Source: Epiperipatus broadwayi
Taxonomy: Eukaryota > Onychophora > Udeonychophora > Euonychophora > Peripatidae
Assembly (NCBI GenBank): GCA_028023455.1
Contig: JAQFVV010012573.1
Span: forward strand, 1,610,815 to 1,674,814
Reading direction: 5' to 3'
Length of the DNA stretch: 64,000 nucleotides
The notes beneath the pieces are model-generated. The model saw only the letters and a list, made by a program, of their open reading frames with translations, searched no databases and was not told the origin of the DNA. Positions 49,020 through 58,629 of this stretch are shown in pieces; position 1 is the stretch's first letter; each line of letters begins with the position of its first letter. The position numbers and the translations under genes are program-made.

Positions 49020-50733
49020 TGTACCAATATTGATATTGGCACATATAATTTTATCTAAAAAAATTATTAAAATAATCTTTCATAAAAGAAAAACGTAAAA
49101 TTAGATGTTGAAGAGTTTGTTACAGTTTGTTTTCGAAAAGAATAAGAGTCAAATAGTTTTCTATCATTAGTTTTTGAAATAAAAGTTAAAATTGATTAAT
49201 TAAAAGAGGGGAGGAAAATCGTAGTTAGAAAAGTTAAACTAAAGGTTTCATAAAAAGGAAGTAAAGAGTTTTCTTATTAGTATTCGTAAAATATAAATAA
49301 TTTAAAGTTTAAAAAAATACAAATCTCTTTTCATTCGAATTAAAGAAAAAATAATCTTAAAACTAGTAATATATGTGCGTATATATGTGCGATTGTCAAT
49401 AATAGAATAAATGTATGCGTAATAAATGTTATTATAAATAAATGAAAGTTAAAGAAGATTATCATTAAAAAAACACGGCAATGGTTATTAATTAAAATAT
49501 AAAACAACACTTCTGCATGGCTATTACTAATTAAACAATCTTCCAAAACACGTTTATCAAAGGATTATCACTGGAATTCAACAACAGATTTTGCCGGAAG
49601 ATATTACAAGGACAACACGTCACAGGTATAAATAGATTTTTTTTATTGGACAGTGAGTTCAGTTCATAAATCAATTGAGCGAGTTGAGTTCAGAAATTAA
49701 TTGAGTCAGTTAAGTTAATGGTATCCAGAAACAAAATGCAGTGCTGAGAAGATTTTGGGAATGCACATTTTCTCCACAGCCTGATGTCCGATGAAAACAG
49801 CAAGATCTGCCTGTGAAATAATGTCAACTTAACAACTTGGAAATCTCCATCAATATATAATTGTCTCCAATAGTAATAATCATGAAAATAAGAAAACTCA
49901 TCAAGGAAATGTCCCAGCTGGCTGGAAGTATGCATAATGGAAGAAGCAGAAAACAAGAAGAAAACAAAGTTCTAAATCTACGTTCAAAATCCTAGGTAAA
50001 ACATTTGCTTATTTTCGTTTATACTGTAATAGCCATTGCATTGCATTAATTCATGTGAATCCTCCAAGAGTCTAATTATATGAACTCTATATCATACATA
50101 AAATGAACTATTGATATGTGTGTTTAAGTTTCAAATGCTATTAATGCTTTATTATTATATTTGTGAATGCTATATGAGTTAATATGTGCGTGATCATTAT
50201 ATCAGTGTTATTAGTTAAATTAGATAAATACCAGTGTTCTATTATTAAAATCTACAAGAATATTTAAACTAGTTTAGAAATGTTAATTTAAAAATATGCG
50301 TGTGTTTTATTAGAATTATAAAATGTTAGTTAATAAATTGTCTTTAAAATTAAACTCTATTTGTCGGTCAATTCTTTTTATCAATTCTTTTACAAATCTT
50401 TTATCAATTCTTTCACCACTAATTATGTATAATCTGTTAGTGATTACAATTAGCTGAGCTAGTCATGAATGCTTAGGCATTGGGTTAGTGGCTATTGTTC
50501 AAAGTGCATTATCTATTCTTCTGATAGATAGCTGGCACCCCGTGTTTATACACAAACAAAAAAAGTACTTTGAACTTGGTGTTGAACTCAACATTCGAGA
50601 AGAAGTTATGTCCTGGAAATGTAATGCTAGTTATATACTTTATAGCTACCGTTTGGGCATACATACTCTCCGAGTATGTTCTTATCTGCCTAAGAAGCTG
50701 GTGTTTCGAGGACGCATATTCGAACCCGGTATA
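49020..50733 (+). repeat. 3' LTR of family A element (1714 bp)
   Basis: Starts TGTACCAATATTGATATTGG and ends CCGGTATA before the ATAC duplication. TATA box at 49627-49635. Confidence 0.88.
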
Positions 50734-50769
50734 ATACGTAAATGAAATAAAATTTATGTATGTGCACTT

Positions 50770-50960
50770 TTGCTGATTTAATAAATAGTTTATCTGTTTG
50801 AACTTGTCATAACTATTACTATTTAACAAGGTTTGACTACTATGGCATCACCTACTGTTTATTCAATAAACAGTTTATTTGTTTGAACTTGTCGTAACTA
50901 CTACTATTTAACAAGATTTGACTACCTATGGTGTCATCTACTGTTTATATAATAAACACT
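50770..50960 (+). repeat. 85-bp tandem repeat, two copies
   Basis: 'agttta.ctgtttgaacttgtc' type blocks start at 50787 and 50872, each followed by 'taactattactatttaacaa', 'tttgactac' and 'ctactgtttat.taataaaca'. No coding content. Confidence 0.85.
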
Positions 50961-51237
50961 ATTCTACATGTATCTGGGATTATAGCCACCACTAAAACAA
51001 TTCACTAATCATTTTTTAAATTGTTATAAAAGTACACTTTTGTTTACTGGCACTGTCCGATTTCAATCTCATTATTTTTTACCCTTAATATTATTTGAAG
51101 TCATAGTATATAAAAAAAGATTATCCATTGCATATTGAATTTATGATAGTTTATCTTTGTTTTTAAAGCTATCATTTGACGTATACAATGTAGAAAAATT
51201 TTAACAATTCATACTATAGAGAACGTGATAGAATTTG

Positions 51238-51256
51238 TACCAGAAAATATATTACT

Positions 51257-51300
<44 letters not shown>

Positions 51301-51341
51301 GTAGTAATATACATTTCTGGTATATATATATATATATATAT
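51238..51341. repeat. (TA)n with inverted flanks
   Basis: 'taccagaaaatatattactaca', then TA repeats, then 'tgtagtaatatacatttctggta', followed by a second TA run up to the LTR at 51342. The flanks form an approximately 20-bp hairpin around the TA core. Confidence 0.85.
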
Positions 51342-53091
51342 TGTACCTATATTGATATAGGCACATATAATTTTATCTAAAATTATTATTAAAGTAATCG
51401 TTCATAAAAGAAAAACATAAAATTAAATGTTGAATAATTTATTGCAGCTTGTTTTCAAAAAGGATAAGAATTAAATAGTTTTCTAGCATTAGTTTTTGAA
51501 ATAAAAAAGCTACAATTAATTAGTCAAAAGGGGGGAGGGGGGAGTCTTGGTTTGAGAACTGAAACTAAGGGTTGTAAAAGGAAGTAAAGAGTTTTTATTA
51601 GTATTCGTAAAAATATAATTCGAAAAAGTTAAAACATACAAATCTCTTTTCATTCAAGTTTAATTAAAGAAAAAATAATGTTAAAACTAATATATGACCG
51701 TATATATGTGCGATTGTCAACAATAGAATAAATGTTATTATAAAGTTAAAGAAGATTATTATTAAAAAACACGGCAATGGTTATTAATTAAAATATAAAA
51801 CAACATCTCTGCATGGCTATTACTAATTAAGCAATCTTCCAAATCACGTTTATCAAAGGATTAATTGATAAGGAATTTGACAACAGATCTTTGTCGGAGA
51901 TATCAGAAAGACAACAAGGCGCAGGTATAAATAGACCTTTTTTATCGGACAGTAATTCAGTTCCACAAATTAATTGAGTTGAGACAATCAATTCCACAAA
52001 TTAATTGAGTGAGTGCAGTTCAGAAATTAATTGTGCAGTTAACAAACAAAATGCAGTGTTGAGAAAATCTTGGGAACGCACGTTTATCTCCAGCCCAGAT
52101 GTCCAAGAAAACAGCAGATCTGCCCATGAAATAATGTTAGCTTAACATCTTAGAAAATCTCCATCAGTATCTATTTGTCTCTGATAGCAATAATCGTGAA
52201 AATCCGGAAACTCAGCAAGGAAACGTCCCAGCCGGCTGGTAAGTATTTATAATGGAAATATCCTCACCGAAAGCAGCCTCCAAAGAACAAAATTCTACGT
52301 CAACATTCAAAATCCTAGATAAAACATTTGCTTATTTTCGTTTATACTGTAATAGCCATTGCATTTCATTAATTCGTGTGAATCCTCCAAGAGTCTAATT
52401 ATATGAACTCGATATCATACATAAATGAACTATTGATATGTGTGTGATTAAATTTCAAATGCTATGTAGTCCTTTATTATCATTATTATGTGTGTGCATG
52501 AGTTAATATGTGTGTGATCCTTATATCAATATTATTAGTCAAAGATAAATTCCCAGTGTTCTGTTATGAAAATATTCAAAAATATTTAAACTATTTAGAA
52601 TGTTAATTTAAAATATGCTTGTGTTTTATTAGAAATATAAAATGTTTAAATTTAGTAAATAAATGTTAGTTAATAAATTGTCTTTAAAATTAAACTTTAT
52701 TTGTCGGTCAATTCTTTTTATCAATTCTTTTACAATTTTTTTATCAATTCCCTTTTATCAAGTCTTTTAACCACTAATTAAGTATAATCTATTAGTGATT
52801 GCAAACAACTGAGCTAGTCATGGATTTAGGCATTGGGTTAGTGGCCAATGCTCAAAGTGCATTATTTATTCATCCTTCAATAGATAGCTGGCGCCCGTGT
52901 TTATACACAAACAAAAAAAGGTGCTTTGAACTTGGTGTTGAACTCAACAGCCGAGAAGAAGTTATGTCCTGGAAATGTAATGCTAGTTATATATTTTATA
53001 GCTATCATTTGGGCATACATACTCTCCGAGTATGTTCTTCTCTGCCTAAGAGACCGGTGTTTCGAATACACACATTACGAACGCGGTTCAT
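51342..53091 (+). repeat. LTR (+) of rearranged family A element
   Basis: Full-length relative of 44655-46392, more diverged from it than 49020-50733 is. TATA box at 51926-51934. Includes 'agctggcgcccgtg' at about 52887-52900, a second primer-site-like sequence 205 bp before the true one. Confidence 0.85.
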
Positions 53092-53093
53092 AA

Positions 53094-53110
53094 TGGCGCC
53101 CAACATGGGG
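53094..53110 (+). promoter_or_regulatory. Primer-binding site of rearranged element
   Basis: TGGCGCCCAACATGGGG, one base from the common Gypsy-type primer-site consensus and better preserved than the 46395 copy. Confidence 0.75.
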
Positions 53111-53427
53111 CAAACTTGTCATAAATGACAGTTAATTAAATACTTTGTTCTTGTTGAAAATAAAAATCTAAAAAGTTAAATTACGTATGTAAAAGTGTTT
53201 TAATTTAAAAAAAAAGAATTGACCGAAAACTTTTTTTTTTCGAAATGAAAAGAGATTTTGACATTTATGCTATCAAATCAGAGACAGCTGATATTTGGGC
53301 GGAGTTAAAGCATTAGATCGGGTAGAAAAATGGACAAAAGGGGTGGTCAGCGTGTGTTTCCATTTTACTCAGAAATAAATAAATAAGCCATATATTAAAT
53401 TTAGTGAAATAAAATATTGTTTTAAAA

Positions 53428-53988
53428 ATGGAAAAAGAAAAAGAAATGTCTGAGATGCAAATGATGATGAAAATGATGATGAATATGATGCAAGAGTTTA
53501 AAGAAGAATTGTGTCAGAAATTTGAACAAAGCCAACAGGAGCTTAAAGCTGAATTCAAAGCTGAATTGATAAAAGAAATGCGTCAAGAAATTAAACAAAG
53601 TCAACAAGAATTGAAGGCAGAAATTAGTCAGGTTAAAACAGAAATTAAAGAACTCAGAGCAGAAGTGAGAGAAATAAGATGTGAGATAATGGTAAAGGTA
53701 GAGAAGAACCAAGAAGTTATAGAGTTAGATTTAATTAAAGAAAGTCAGGAAGTTGAAAAGGAAGTTGAGATCACGAAAGAGGTAGAAATTGAATTACAAT
53801 CAGATAGCATTGTGATAAATAAAGTAGACACAAATGTAGATCAAGAAATAGAAGAAAAACATAAGTTCAAGGTAGTAGATAGTGTAGAAAAGTTTTTACA
53901 AAAATTTAAAAAGGTTAAAGTAAACGTTCGCATTCGCTGTAGACGTAGATTTAAAACAAAGAGGAAGTGTAGGAAAAAATATTCATGA
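53428..53988 (+). CDS. Gag-like coiled-coil protein with basic tail (186 codons)
   Basis: Intact frame starting MEKEKEMSEMQMMMKMMMNM and ending RRRFKTKRKCRKKYS. Residues 1-20 are Met/Glu-rich; 20-120 form a long Glu/Lys/Gln heptad coiled coil (KFEQSQQELKAEFKAEL; EIKELRAEVREIRCEI); 105-155 are acidic; 160-186 are strongly basic (about half Arg/Lys), suitable for RNA binding. No CCHC knuckle, protease or RT. The homologue at 46758-47168 starts about 26 residues earlier with MKLKFSKMDPKERP, which is not conserved here. Standing alone between primer site and non-coding interior, it is the only protein the family could supply. Function as Gag is inferred from position and charge layout; unrelated coiled-coil proteins could look similar. 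Confidence 0.5.
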   Translation: MEKEKEMSEMQMMMKMMMNMMQEFKEELCQKFEQSQQELKAEFKAELIKEMRQEIKQSQQELKAEISQVKTEIKELRAEVREIRCEIMVKVEKNQEVIELDLIKESQEVEKEVEITKEVEIELQSDSIVINKVDTNVDQEIEEKHKFKVVDSVEKFLQKFKKVKVNVRIRCRRRFKTKRKCRKKYS

Positions 53989-54805
53989 TTAGGAAAAATA
54001 CGGAGGTCTGCAAAGCTTAAAAGTTTTCTAATTTACAAGGCAGAAAAAGTGGAAAGAGAAAGAGATAAAATGGATTTTAATCAAGAAATAGAAGTGAGAA
54101 TATGGAGTATGATTTATATTATAAAATTAGTAGAAAGAAAGAAGGAACCGCCTGACATAGCTTAAAAGTTAGTAATCGGGCAGAATAGTAAAGGAAATAA
54201 ACAAAAAGGACCGGAAATGGACTATGAGTCTAAAATAATTATTTTGACATAGGTGAAAAGCCTGAATTAGAATTTCGCTATTTAAAATGATGGATTGTTT
54301 TATCAAATAATAATAATGGAGGCTTCGCAAAATAAAAGATTTTTTTTCTCCACGCACATATTAATTAAGGAAATGTTCGTAAATAAACAGTTCAAATAAA
54401 TAAAAATCAATAAAATCAAGTTAAATAAATGGGTCAAATTAAGGATTTAGAGATAATGTTTGTAGATTTAAATAAATGAAAAGATAACAGAAATACATAA
54501 AATAAAAACAAGTTACATAAATGAGTATAATATATCTGTAGAAAATAAATAAAATATTCGTAGCAAAATAAATAGTTTTTTGTATATACGCATGTTAAAA
54601 TAAAAGTTTGTTTTGAATACCGTAAGTTAAGAAAAGGATGTAAATAAATTGTTTAAAATAATCAAGATAAAAAAAAAATCTCTAGTAAAATAATAATGAA
54701 TGAATCATAAGAAAGCAAAATAGTTTTTTTTTCTCTCTGAGTACACGTACATTAATATATAAGGTAAACAAATGTTTAAAAAAATAATATTGTAATATAA
54801 ATAAT
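53989..54805 (+). other. Non-coding interior of rearranged element
   Basis: Collinear with 47169-48180. Stops appear in all frames. It ends at 'aatataaataata', after which the inverted LTR begins with 'aaaagaattgataaaaag'. Confidence 0.6.
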
Positions 54806-56193
54806 AAAAAGAATTGATAAAAAGAATTGACCGACAAATAAAGTTTAATTTTAAAGACAATTTATTAACTAACATTTATTTACTAAATTTAAACATTTTA
54901 TACTTCTAATAAAACACAAGCATATTTTAAATTAACATTCTAAATAGTTTAAATATTCTTGAATATTTTCATAACAGAACACTGGGAATTTATCTTTGAC
55001 TAATAATATTGATATAAGGATCACACACATATTAACTCATGCACACACATAATAATAATAATAAAGGACTACATAGCATTTGAAATTTAATCACACACAT
55101 ATCAATAGTTCATTTATGTATGATATCGAGTTCATATAATTAGACTCTTGGAGGATTTGCACGAATTAATGAAATGCAATGGCTATTACAGTATAAACGA
55201 AAATAAGCAAATGTTTTACCTAGGATTTTGAATGTTGACGTAGAATTTTGTTCTTTGGAGGCTGCTTTTGGTGAGGATATTTCCATTATAAATGCTTACC
55301 AGCCGTCTGGGATGTTTCCTTGCTGAGTTTCCTGATTTTCACGATTATTGCTATCGGAGACAAATAGATACTGACGGAGATTTTCTAAGATGTTAAGCTG
55401 ACATTATTTCACGGGCAGATCTGCTGTTTTCTTGGACATCTGGGCTGGAGATAAACGTGCATTCCCAAGATCTTCTCAACACTGCATTTTGTTTGTTAAC
55501 TGCACAATTAATTTCTGAACAGCACTCACTCAATTAATTTGTGGAATTGATTGTCTCAACTCAATTAATTTGTGGAACTGAATTACTGTCTGATAAAAAA
55601 GGTCTATTTATACCTGCGCCTTGTTGTCTTTCTGATATCTCCGGCAAAGATCTGTTGTCAAATTCCTTATCAATTAATCCTTTGATAAACGTGTTTTGGA
55701 AGATTGCTTAATTAGTAATAGCCATGCAGAGATGTTGTTTTATATTTTAATTAATAACCATTGCCGTGTTTTTTAATAATAATCTTCTTTAACTTTATAA
55801 TAACATTTATTCTATTGTTGACAATCGCACATATATACGGTCATATATTAGTTTTAACATTATTTTTTCTTTAATTAAACTTGAATGAAAAGAGATTTGT
55901 ATGTTTTAACTTTTTCGAATTATATTTTTACGAATACTAATAAAAACTCTTTACTTCCTTTTACAACCCTTAGTTTCAGTTCTCAAACCAACACTCCCCC
56001 CCCCCTTTTGACTAATTAATTGTAGCTTTTTTATTTCAAAATCTAATGCTAGAAAACTATTTAATTCTTATCCTTTTCGAAAACAAGCTGCAATAAATTC
56101 TTCAACATTTAATTTTATGTTTTTCTTTTATGAACGATTACTTTAATAATAATTTTAGATAAAATTATATGTGCCTATATCAATATAGGTACA
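54806..56193 (-). repeat. Inverted, truncated LTR of rearranged element
   Basis: Reverse complement of about 51342-52732; the last ~360 bp of the LTR (to the primer site) are missing. TATA box at 55612-55604 on the minus strand. Ends in TGTACC at 56193-56188, followed by (TA)n. Confidence 0.85.
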
Positions 56194-56216
56194 ATATATA
56201 TATATATATATATATA

Positions 56217-56626
56217 TGAAAAGAAAGTTACTGTTAACACTAACTGAAATAATTATAGAAAATATACAAACCATAATACAATTACAAATATCCAGTAACG
56301 CCCTCTGTTTAAAGATCTATATCTCAATAATAGCAAACCTTAAAATGATACCACTTTAAGGTTGTATGCTAAACGATGTTAAATATTGAAATACAGACCT
56401 ACTCAAACACAGAGCATGAAATTTTAAATAAGCAAACGATCTTAAATTTTTGCTAATAAACTAACAAGTTTACAAAGTTATTAAAGACAAACTAAACATT
56501 AGATTTTAATCTTTAAATTCCTCCCAAACTATAAATGAAAAGAAAGTTACTGTTAACACTAACTGAAATAATTATAGAAAATGTACAAACCATAATACAA
56601 TTACAAATATCCAGTAACACCCTCTG

Positions 56627-56630
<4 letters not shown>
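56217..56630 (+). repeat. Direct repeat of ~95 bp, 317-bp period
   Basis: 'atgaaaagaaagttactgtt' through 'atccagtaac.ccctctgtt' occurs at about 56216-56310 and 56533-56628 with three differences. It could be one complete and one partial unit of a tandem repeat. I looked for a hammerhead core (CUGANGA/GAAA) in the 317-bp unit on both strands and found none. Confidence 0.85.

Positions 56631-56706
<76 letters not shown>
56631..56706. repeat. (TA)n microsatellite, ~75 bp
   Basis: Uninterrupted TA, truncating the second repeat copy above. Confidence 0.98.
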
Positions 56707-56712
<6 letters not shown>

Positions 56713-56922
56713 CTACCAAAGTATGTAGTTAATTGTCAACTATTACGATTATAAATCTTTGGTACCAATCAGAAATTTGTTACTTTATTAAGCCATACTT
56801 CAATATACTGTTGCTGAAAAAAATTTTGGTTTATACCAAAGAGTTGATAAGTCTATATACTCTGGTAGAATAAATATATTTTATTACATATTATCTATGG
56901 TATATACATAGTTTATATAAAT

Positions 56923-56949
<27 letters not shown>
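56707..56949. other. AT-rich DNA with (CA)n/(TA)n run
   Basis: (CA)n at about 56922-56940 running into (TA)n. No gene. Confidence 0.7.
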
Positions 56950-56955
<6 letters not shown>

Positions 56956-57484
56956 ATTAGAGGGATTTGAACCCAGAATTTCACATTTTTTTTAGTCATT
57001 CACTCAATCTTATACATTCAATACACATGACCATGTGAACTAGCACTCATCATTTGGTCCTGATAATCATCTATCACACACATATAATCAGTGCTTGATG
57101 TACATCAACATAAAACATCTTCAAACTTTAATGGACAGGCTTTAATATTCTCCACTCCCCAATTTGTTAGCCATCCATATCATAGAAAATTGGATGATGG
57201 TTTGTAAAAAGCTCTTGTTTGCCAATTTTTGTTGTTTTGTATCCATGTTGTCAATAAGTCAATCTGACCCCTCATATGTAGGATCTTATGCCCATTTAAA
57301 TATGCAGAAGAAGGATGGGCAGAATACAGACTGAATACTTAATAATTAAATACATATATATATTTTAAGCTAGATGAAATTAGAGGGGATTTGTATCCAG
57401 ACTTTCAAGTTCCCTTTAGTCATCCACTCCATCTTATACAACCAATACACATGACCGCATACATGTGAAAAAGCTGAATGATCT

Positions 57485-57526
57485 CCAATATACATATTTT
57501 ATGCTGAACTAGCACTCATCAGTTGG
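57485..57526 (-). ncRNA. Hammerhead ribozyme (family E), unit 2
   Basis: Minus strand: CCAA (57526-57523) pairs with TTGG (57488-57485) as stem I; CTGATGA at 57522-57516 is intact; stem II GTGCT/AGCAT is 5 bp (one G-U) with loop AGTTC; AAAA replaces GAAA; then a short ATAT-type stem III and UA before the cleavage point. The G12 change should inactivate it. Confidence 0.55.
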
Positions 57527-57543
57527 TCCAGGTCATCATTTAT

Positions 57544-57577
<34 letters not shown>

Positions 57578-57996
57578 ATCAGTGCTCAGTTTATATTAAG
57601 ATAGCAAATCTTCAAACTTATTGGATAGACATTAATCTTCTCTACTCTCCAACTCTTCAACTATCCATATCATTGAAAATCTGATGATGGTATGTTCAAA
57701 GTCAATGTTTGTTGTGTCATACACATGTTAACCATTAGACAATCTAACTTCTCATATGTAGGACTTTATTTTTATTTAAATACATCTACATATGACATAT
57801 GGTCAACATGAGTATGACACAACAAAAATTGCAAACAAGGGTTTTGAATATACCCTCACCAGATTTTTATGATATGGATGGCTGAAGAATTGGAGAATGG
57901 AGAAAGTTGAAACCTGTCTCTTAAAGTTTGAAGTTTTGCTATGTTAATATAAACCAAGCACTGATTATATACATGTCTGAGATATGATGATCCAAA

Positions 57997-58038
57997 CCAA
58001 CAGATGAGTGCTGATTCAGCATGAAATACATAAATTGG
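57997..58038 (+). ncRNA. Hammerhead ribozyme (family E), inverted unit 3
   Basis: CCAA (57997-58000), CAGATGA for CTGATGA (58001-58007), stem II GTGCT-GATTC-AGCAT (58008-58022), GAAA intact (58023-58026), a degraded stem III, TTGG (58035-58038). Same 42-nt span as the unit-2 copy. The two copies have lost different core bases, so together they define an intact ancestor. Confidence 0.55.
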
Positions 58039-58079
58039 AGATCATTTATTTTTTTGCATGTATTTTGTCATGTGTATAA

Positions 58080-58152
58080 GTTGTATAAGATGGAGTGGAA
58101 GACTAAAGGAAACTTAAAAGTGTGGGTTCAAATCCTCTCTAATTACATCTAG
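58080..58152 (+). other. tRNA-like segment with Pol III A/B boxes
   Basis: TAAGATGGAGTGG (58086-58098) resembles an A box, and GGTTCAAATCC (58125-58135) is a perfect B box (GGTTCRANNCC). On the minus strand of unit 1 the B box is also intact (complement of 56963-56973), while unit 2 is mutated. The segment lies about 45-115 nt downstream of the hammerhead on the same strand. It is not a functional tRNA, since no acceptor stem pairs. It may have provided an internal Pol III promoter. Confidence 0.5.
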
Positions 58153-58314
58153 ATTAAAATATAAATACTATACATAAGATGTGATATGTTGGACTATTTC
58201 CATCATTTATGAGTGAATGTTGAATGTACAAAAAAATTAAAATTTTATTTAAACTTTCAAATACAAACAACTTGTTAATAATAACACACAAATAGACAAT
58301 ACAGATTAATAATT

Positions 58315-58355
58315 ACACAATATTTCAAGTGGTATCTTCACTCTTCTTCAGGTGT
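58315..58355 (-). ncRNA. Hammerhead ribozyme in PLE 3' pseudo-LTR (family A')
   Basis: Minus strand: ACAC (58355-58352) pairs with GTGT (58318-58315); core CTGAAGA (58351-58345, CUGANGA with N=A); an extra A; stem II GAGTG/CACTT (5 bp, one G-U) with loop AAGATAC; GAAA (58326-58323); TATT with a 2-bp ATAT stem III; cleavage predicted between 58319 and 58318. All core bases are kept. The extra A before stem II is shared with family C. Confidence 0.6.
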
Positions 58356-58387
58356 TGCTGGCCTATATGCACAGTGACAATATTTGC

Positions 58388-58465
58388 TTAGAGGTTGAAC
58401 TTGCACCTTTAGATTCTTGAATATTGAATCTAAGGCAAAATCTCTACCAACTGAGCTATTCTGTG
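58388..58465 (-). other. tRNA-like block in PLE 3' pseudo-LTR
   Basis: Minus strand has TAGCTCAGTTGG (58458-58447), a perfect Pol III A box with tRNA D-arm context (..GGTAGAG..), then a hairpin CCTTAGATTC...GAATCTAAAGG in the anticodon-arm position, and GTTCAAC in the T-loop position. Acceptor and T stems do not pair well, so it is not a working tRNA. Confidence 0.6.
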
Positions 58466-58470
58466 AAAGG

Positions 58471-58629
58471 CAACATATAGTAGAAATTTGATATATTTAT
58501 ATATGAGGGTTGGTTCAAATCCTCCTGAGTTCTTCAATTTTTTTAATGAGGCTAATTAGTTATGGTTGTTTTTTTATTTTTATTTTTTTCTAAGAGCAAG
58601 ATTAATTAGAGGTTTACACACATTGTGTA
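58471..58629 (-). other. PLE 3' untranslated region
   Basis: Between the C-terminal codons and the 3' pseudo-LTR. On the plus strand GGTTCAAATCC (58512-58522) is a perfect B-box match, probably from another tRNA-like fragment. Confidence 0.5.

Larger units (their letters stand above)
44655..50733 (+). mobile_element. Non-autonomous LTR retrotransposon, 6.1 kb (family A)
   Basis: LTRs 44655-46392 and 49020-50733 (both starting TGTACCAATATTGATAT) flank 2.6 kb. The 4-bp sequence ATAC stands directly before the element (44651-44654) and directly after it (50734-50737), a target-site duplication. A primer-binding site (TGGCACCCAATGTGGGG) follows the 5' LTR and a purine tract, AAAGGGAGGGTGGTGTAA, precedes the 3' LTR. 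Inside is only a short coiled-coil Gag-like ORF; protease, RT, RNase H and integrase are missing. Insertion was at the edge of a (TA) run. LTR identity is high by eye, implying fairly recent activity, so an autonomous partner should exist elsewhere in the genome. Confidence 0.88.
51342..56193. mobile_element. Rearranged family A element with opposed LTRs
   Basis: LTR (+) at 51342-53091, primer site, Gag-like ORF and interior to about 54805, then an inverted, partly deleted LTR (-) from 54806 to 56193. Outer ends are symmetrical: TGTACCTATATTGATAT at the left and its reverse complement at the right, both abutting (TA)n tracts. The interior matches family A element 46393-48180 and stops there; the second half and the proper 3' LTR are missing. 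The two LTRs are very alike (shared variants such as 'gcgcaggtataaatagacc' and 'aacattcaaaatcctag' against 44-50 kb), so they belong to one element rather than to two insertions. Confidence 0.8.
56950..58155. repeat. Hammerhead/tRNA-like repeat E: tandem dimer plus inverted third copy
   Basis: Minus-strand units lie at about 56950-57370 and 57371-57785; a third, plus-strand unit at about 57790-58155 is the inverted copy, with the turn near 57785. Shared blocks: 'ctaat...agagg', 'tagtcat.cactc', 'agcactcatca.ttggtcc', 'atcagtgct', 'cttcaaactt', 'ccatatcat'. Unit spacing is 423 bp at the left blocks and 469 bp at the hammerhead block, because unit 1 has lost about 46 bp including half of its ribozyme. 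No ORF. Confidence 0.75.
58177..58470 (-). repeat. 3' pseudo-LTR of PLE
   Basis: Matches 61320-61590 and 60859-60912. Contains, in minus orientation, a tRNA-like block, the hammerhead, an A/T spacer and the first ORF codons. Confidence 0.8.

Noticed and set aside
55979-55996. C-rich run as a regulatory quadruplex
   Set aside because: A simple C homopolymer inside an LTR with variable length among copies (G-rich in 51520-51543). Most likely slippage.
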